Shown here: positions 60,592 to 64,000 of the stretch, one piece after another
Numbering within the stretch: position 1 is the stretch's first letter
How the letters are laid out: each line of letters starts with the position of its first letter
From: Vibrio agarivorans
GTDB taxonomy: Bacteria > Pseudomonadota > Gammaproteobacteria > Enterobacterales > Vibrionaceae
NCBI RefSeq assembly: GCF_030409635.1
Contig: NZ_JAUFQF010000001.1
Location: 186,001-250,000 of the forward strand
Direction of reading: 5' to 3'
DNA length: 64,000 nucleotides
The notes under the pieces: generated by a model
Told to the model about the DNA's origin: nothing
The model's database searches: none
What the model saw: the letters and a program-made list of their open reading frames with translations, nothing else
Program-made: the position numbers and the translations under genes

Positions 60592-61716
60592 TTAAAGCTT
60601 ATCTACCGTTGCCCAAACTGCCGCTAGAGTATCATGGCCGAACGCCGCACTGCGATCAGGAGACCAGCCATACAGCTCATCAGCTTGGCTAATGTGGTCT
60701 TTAAATGGCATCTCAATGGTGAAAGAAAGGCACTTGAACTGCTCACCGACCCAATTTGAACCCACTGTTAGGTTGGCTTTGCCCGGTTCATCTTTGTCGT
60801 AACCTACCGCATCTTGAAATTCAGGGGTAATGATTAACAATGCTTGCTTGAAGTGATTTTCAAGGCTTTGAATGCGCTCGTCGTATGAAGGAATGCCTTC
60901 ACCTCCAGCGACAAAGTTGTATGGGATAGCTTCATCACCATGAATATCAAGGAACAAATCGACGCCCGTTTCTAGCATGCGTTCACGAACTAAATAAACC
61001 TCTGGGCTGCGTTCCATAGAGGGTGTTTGCCACTCGCGATTGAGGTTGACGCCAATACCGTTGGTGCGCAGGTGGCCACGAATACTGCCATCTGGGTTCA
61101 TGTTTGGCACTACACGAATCACGACTTTATCTAGCAGCGCACGACCTACCGTGTCGGTTTCATCGAGAAGACGTTGTAAAAGGCCTTCAATAAACCATTC
61201 GGCCATGGTTTCGCCTGGGTGTTGGCGACCAGTGATCCAAATGTTTTTCTTTTCTTCACTCGGCTCACCAATGGTCAGTAAGCTGATGTCGTTGTTATCG
61301 AGGGTATGACCGAGCGTTTCAAGTTTACATGCTGGGTGTGTTTGCGCGCTGTGAAGCAAGTCCTGATGACGATCGAATGAGTAAGGTGCGAAGTAGGCAA
61401 AATACATTGAATCGTGCTCAGGAATGATATTAAACGTGAGCTTATCACCATCAAATTCGGCTGGAATACGGAACCACTCTTCACGGTCATAAGATGCGAC
61501 GACATCATAATCTACCCAGCCTTCAGGGTAAGCGGACTTGGCCAAATCGCTAATAGTAAAATGGTGAGCTTGTTGCGCTTCACTCTCGAGGCGAAAGTGA
61601 AACCACTGTGCAATATCCGTTTGATTGTCGGCAGGGATAGTCAGTTGAATGTTTTGCGGGGAATCAGCAGAAACAACATGAATGTTGCCGCTCTCGAAGT
61701 TACTGAAAATTTTCAT
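60592..61716 (-). CDS. M14-family cytosolic carboxypeptidase (CCP-like)
   Basis: A 374-residue zinc carboxypeptidase. An N-terminal beta-sandwich (about 1-125: WFHFRLESEAQQAHHFTISD, split) precedes the peptidase domain. Zinc ligands are in RQHPGETMAEWF (H166, E169) and LDIHGDE; substrate-binding RVVPNMNPDGSIRGHLRTN and NLNREW, and a catalytic-base glutamate in FTIEMPF. The bacterial CCP-like subgroup resembles eukaryotic deglutamylases, but its bacterial substrate is unknown. No signal peptide. The start is ATG 61716; the frame opens at 61758 with an unrelated leader. Confidence 0.88.
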   Translation of the reverse strand: MKIFSNFESGNIHVVSADSPQNIQLTIPADNQTDIAQWFHFRLESEAQQAHHFTISDLAKSAYPEGWVDYDVVASYDREEWFRIPAEFDGDKLTFNIIPEHDSMYFAYFAPYSFDRHQDLLHSAQTHPACKLETLGHTLDNNDISLLTIGEPSEEKKNIWITGRQHPGETMAEWFIEGLLQRLLDETDTVGRALLDKVVIRVVPNMNPDGSIRGHLRTNGIGVNLNREWQTPSMERSPEVYLVRERMLETGVDLFLDIHGDEAIPYNFVAGGEGIPSYDERIQSLENHFKQALLIITPEFQDAVGYDKDEPGKANLTVGSNWVGEQFKCLSFTIEMPFKDHISQADELYGWSPDRSAAFGHDTLAAVWATVDKL

Positions 61717-61992
61717 TTTGGTTATTGTCTCTTTGTTGAGGTTTTTTAAGATTACCACACTTTTATGGCTTTCAAGATGGTGCTGAAACTAACTGGATAA
61801 TCGTTGCTCAACGGCATTCTAGGGAGGTACAGCGCGTCCAGAGTTCGAGTTTGTGACTGCATATCTTTGATTGTTTTTCATACAAATGCGATCTGACACA
61901 GCATTAGTCGCATAGAGTCATTGGTGTAATTTGAATTGTGCAACAAGTTTACTAGCCTACTCCTATTAATAACTCTCAACTAGGGCATTGCT

Positions 61993-63540
61993 GTGCTAAT
62001 TGGAAATAGGAAGCAGTTATGGATGACTCTTGTCGTTGCTGTGATAGCACAGTTGTTTATTGTGAGTTTTATCTATCAACAAATGTCAGGTATCAAATCA
62101 CTGAGTGAAGACTGGGAGGCGTTGAAAAATCAATACGTACAAGCATCAGCGAGTTTGGTGAAAGTTGAACGAGGCTTTGGCTATGTCGGCTTTATTCATC
62201 ACTTTAAGAACTATATTATTCGGCGCTCCCCTAATTATTACAATCTCGCGCTCGATAGCCAATCTGACATTTTTAATGCCTTACAAGAGCTAAAGCGCAA
62301 TCCTTCAATCGACAACCAAGACAGAGAGTCGATACAAGTTCTGGTGGATATACTCGTTGAGTATGCACTGCAGTTAAGCATTGCAAAAAATACCCCGCCA
62401 TCAACATCTACTGAAGCGCTAGACGAGCTGATCAAAGTGGATGATGAACCAGCAGCAAGGGCACTTGAACGCCTAAGAGATAGTATATTAGCGAATAATA
62501 TCGCAGGGAAAATAGCGCTGAACAACCAAGTTGCTCAGATGAGAATTAGCACGGGATTAATGGGTTTTTGTTTAATTCCGCTATTTCTATTTTCTACCTA
62601 TATCACGATCATAACCTTGCGCTCTCAGGCCACAAATTTAAAGGAACTCACTGCTATTTATGATTCGTCGCCTGATGGAATTATATATGTCGATTCAAAG
62701 GGCATGATCAAGAAGGCGAATCAAGCCGCTCTAGATATTTTTGGTTACTCTAGGAGAGAATTTTTTCAGTTGAATATCGAGGCGCTAGTTGAAGAGTCCG
62801 TTCGAGAGCAACATGCAAAAATGCGACGTGCGTTTATTCAAGAGCAGGGCATTACACCGGAGAAAACGCGCGAAAGCCTGCCTGTGAAGGGAGTTAAAAA
62901 AGATGGTTCAACGGTAGAGTTGAGTGTAACCGTTGAGTCTAAAATAGTCGGCAAACAAATGGCAGCAGTTTGTTTGATAAAAGATCTGACGCTACTCAAA
63001 AGACTTCAAGAACACTCGAACCTTGATCACCTTACACAAGTCAGTAATCGTCGCCATTTAGACGATGTATTAACGAAAGAAGTGAGCCGAGCGAGACGTA
63101 ATAATCGGGCAGCCTCTCTGTTACTCATCGATATGGATAACTTCAAAAGACTAAATGATGAATGTGGGCACATTGCGGGTGATTACGCCTTACAAAAAGT
63201 GGCCAAGTTCTTAGTGAATAGCTCTCGCGAGTGTGATTATGTATGTCGGTGGGGAGGGGATGAGTTTGTCATTTTTTGCCCAGACCAAGATTCCGCACAT
63301 GCACATATTTTTGCCGAGCGTTTGAGAACGGAATATGAAGTGTTGACTGTTGGTGATGATGTACGGTTAACATTGAGTATTGGGATTGCAGATACCAATA
63401 GTATTGCAACGGTTAGCCCAAAAGACTTGATAGATGCAGCTGATCGCGCAGTCTACTCAGCGAAAAATGCCGGTAGGAATCGAGCGGTTCGCTTTGATTC
63501 ATTTGGCTTGATGAACCAAGACGAAATGACGCTAGCCTAA
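61993..63540 (+). CDS. Membrane PAS-GGDEF diguanylate cyclase
   Basis: A 515-residue c-di-GMP synthase: helix 1 (about 10-30), a periplasmic helical sensor domain with GFGYVGFIHHFKNYIIR (about 61-77), helix 2 (about 188-208), a PAS domain (about 218-335: YDSSPDGIIYVDSKGMIKKA), and a GGDEF domain (about 345-505). The active site is RWGGDEF (GGDEF at 421-425) with an intact inhibitory I-site RECD (412-415). The enzyme should be active and product-inhibited. The start is GTG 61993 after AGGG. A chemoreceptor gene follows 258 bases later. Confidence 0.9.
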   Translation: MLIGNRKQLWMTLVVAVIAQLFIVSFIYQQMSGIKSLSEDWEALKNQYVQASASLVKVERGFGYVGFIHHFKNYIIRRSPNYYNLALDSQSDIFNALQELKRNPSIDNQDRESIQVLVDILVEYALQLSIAKNTPPSTSTEALDELIKVDDEPAARALERLRDSILANNIAGKIALNNQVAQMRISTGLMGFCLIPLFLFSTYITIITLRSQATNLKELTAIYDSSPDGIIYVDSKGMIKKANQAALDIFGYSRREFFQLNIEALVEESVREQHAKMRRAFIQEQGITPEKTRESLPVKGVKKDGSTVELSVTVESKIVGKQMAAVCLIKDLTLLKRLQEHSNLDHLTQVSNRRHLDDVLTKEVSRARRNNRAASLLLIDMDNFKRLNDECGHIAGDYALQKVAKFLVNSSRECDYVCRWGGDEFVIFCPDQDSAHAHIFAERLRTEYEVLTVGDDVRLTLSIGIADTNSIATVSPKDLIDAADRAVYSAKNAGRNRAVRFDSFGLMNQDEMTLA

Positions 63541-63798
63541 CTTAGTTACCATTTTAAAATCGCCCTTTATGAATATGGTGCCGATTCAATTGGGGCAGCA
63601 TTTTAGTGTTCGCTGATCAATTTCCCCAAACCAAGTGAAATGGCTGAACACATTGACGTGATTAACATTTACTTAAGGCTTTTTAGTGATATAGCTCTAA
63701 AAACACTCGCATTCGTCGTGAAAACGAAGTAGTTTTTATTACTTAAGTGCGCATGGATAAGCGCATGGTGTATTGAATTCTATCTAATTGGGTTACGG

Positions 63799-64000
63799 AT
63801 GACGCTCTCTATTTCTCGCAAGCTGCAATTAAGTTTTGCAGTGCTGACAATGATCTTTTTTATCTCAGGTGTCTTGGCCTATAACAAATTAAGCCGAGTG
63901 CAACTCACTACAGAATCCTTGGTATCGCAGGATCTTCCTATCGTTAATGCTAGCCGACAGCTGCAACTGACTCTTGAGCAGACGCTTTCGCTGACTCGCA
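63799..64000 (+). CDS. Methyl-accepting chemotaxis protein, N-terminal fragment cut by the window end
   Basis: The first 67 residues are visible: MTLSISRKLQLSFAVLTMIF, a membrane helix, then FISGVLAYNKLSRVQLTTES and a ligand-binding-domain start (SQDLPIVNASRQLQLTLEQ). This is the usual opening of a four-helix-bundle chemoreceptor. The frame is open to the window edge. The start ATG is preceded by GGG and ACGG; the 258 upstream bases show no other gene. Confidence 0.7.
   Translation, partial: MTLSISRKLQLSFAVLTMIFFISGVLAYNKLSRVQLTTESLVSQDLPIVNASRQLQLTLEQTLSLTR

Overview
The window looks like a chromosomal segment of a marine Vibrio or a close relative. The protein families point there: a DUF2058 (YaiL-like) protein, DUF2860 and DcaP-type outer-membrane proteins, many secreted lipoproteins, the LysR/AraC/MarR regulator mix, an IS3-family element, and a diguanylate cyclase next to a chemoreceptor. 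The base composition is moderately AT-rich, and intrinsic terminators are abundant. I see no rRNA, tRNA, CRISPR array, prophage or replication origin. The genus is inference from family content; no marker gene fixes it.

Layout. 1-5.7 kb: EamA transporter, GH5 lipoprotein, ferric-reductase-like membrane flavoprotein, DUF2058 protein and a Qnr-like pentapeptide-repeat protein. 5.7-7.4 kb: a decay-prone patch with a 30-codon membrane micropeptide, a 53-codon ORF, a DUF2860 pseudogene and an apparent alpha/beta-hydrolase remnant. 7.4-13.5 kb: small metabolic genes (VOC, DUF2237, NTF2-like, AhpD-like, AzlCD, a 3-hydroxyisobutyrate-dehydrogenase-like enzyme), then a membrane-tethered binding-protein-like gene translationally overlapped by a 40-residue membrane peptide. 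13.6-20.6 kb: SDR/LysR pair, a two-subunit ABC exporter, and a DmeF-type CDF metal exporter with its own MarR regulator and two matching palindromic operators. 20.6-26.6 kb: a frameshifted MFS gene, GNAT, and a cell-envelope operon (SPOR lipoprotein, Ig-like lipoprotein, outer-membrane barrel). 26.8-32.3 kb: DUF3299 protein, secreted D-aminoacylase-like amidohydrolase, AraC regulator, DcaP-type porin and a second barrel. 32.7-50.3 kb: secreted and surface hydrolases (phosphodiesterase-like lipoprotein with a LamG-like tail, calcineurin-like lipoprotein, sulfatase with its radical-SAM maturase), an amine-oxidase-type flavoenzyme with a GcvA-like LysR gene, and small lipoproteins. 50.4-64 kb: small genes, an IS3 element (52447-53704, CAG target duplication) that splits a flavin-reductase gene, a sensor kinase preceded by a 48-residue membrane peptide, peroxiredoxin, an SGNH hydrolase between two 38-bp palindromic repeats, a LysR/cupin/DUF3299 group, an antitoxin beside a dead RelE-type toxin, an M14 carboxypeptidase, a GGDEF protein and the start of a chemoreceptor.

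The genes read as a surface-nutrition and signalling region: extracytoplasmic hydrolases release sulfate, phosphate, sugars and amino acids, and porins, exporters and sensors surround them. Five genes are visibly broken: DUF2860 by a nonsense codon, MFS by a frameshift, HD hydrolase by an amber codon, flavin reductase by the IS, and the RelE toxin by two nonsense codons. The least described units are the micropeptide-linked gene pairs (12551-13472 and 54425-55976) and the SPOR/Ig/barrel envelope operon.
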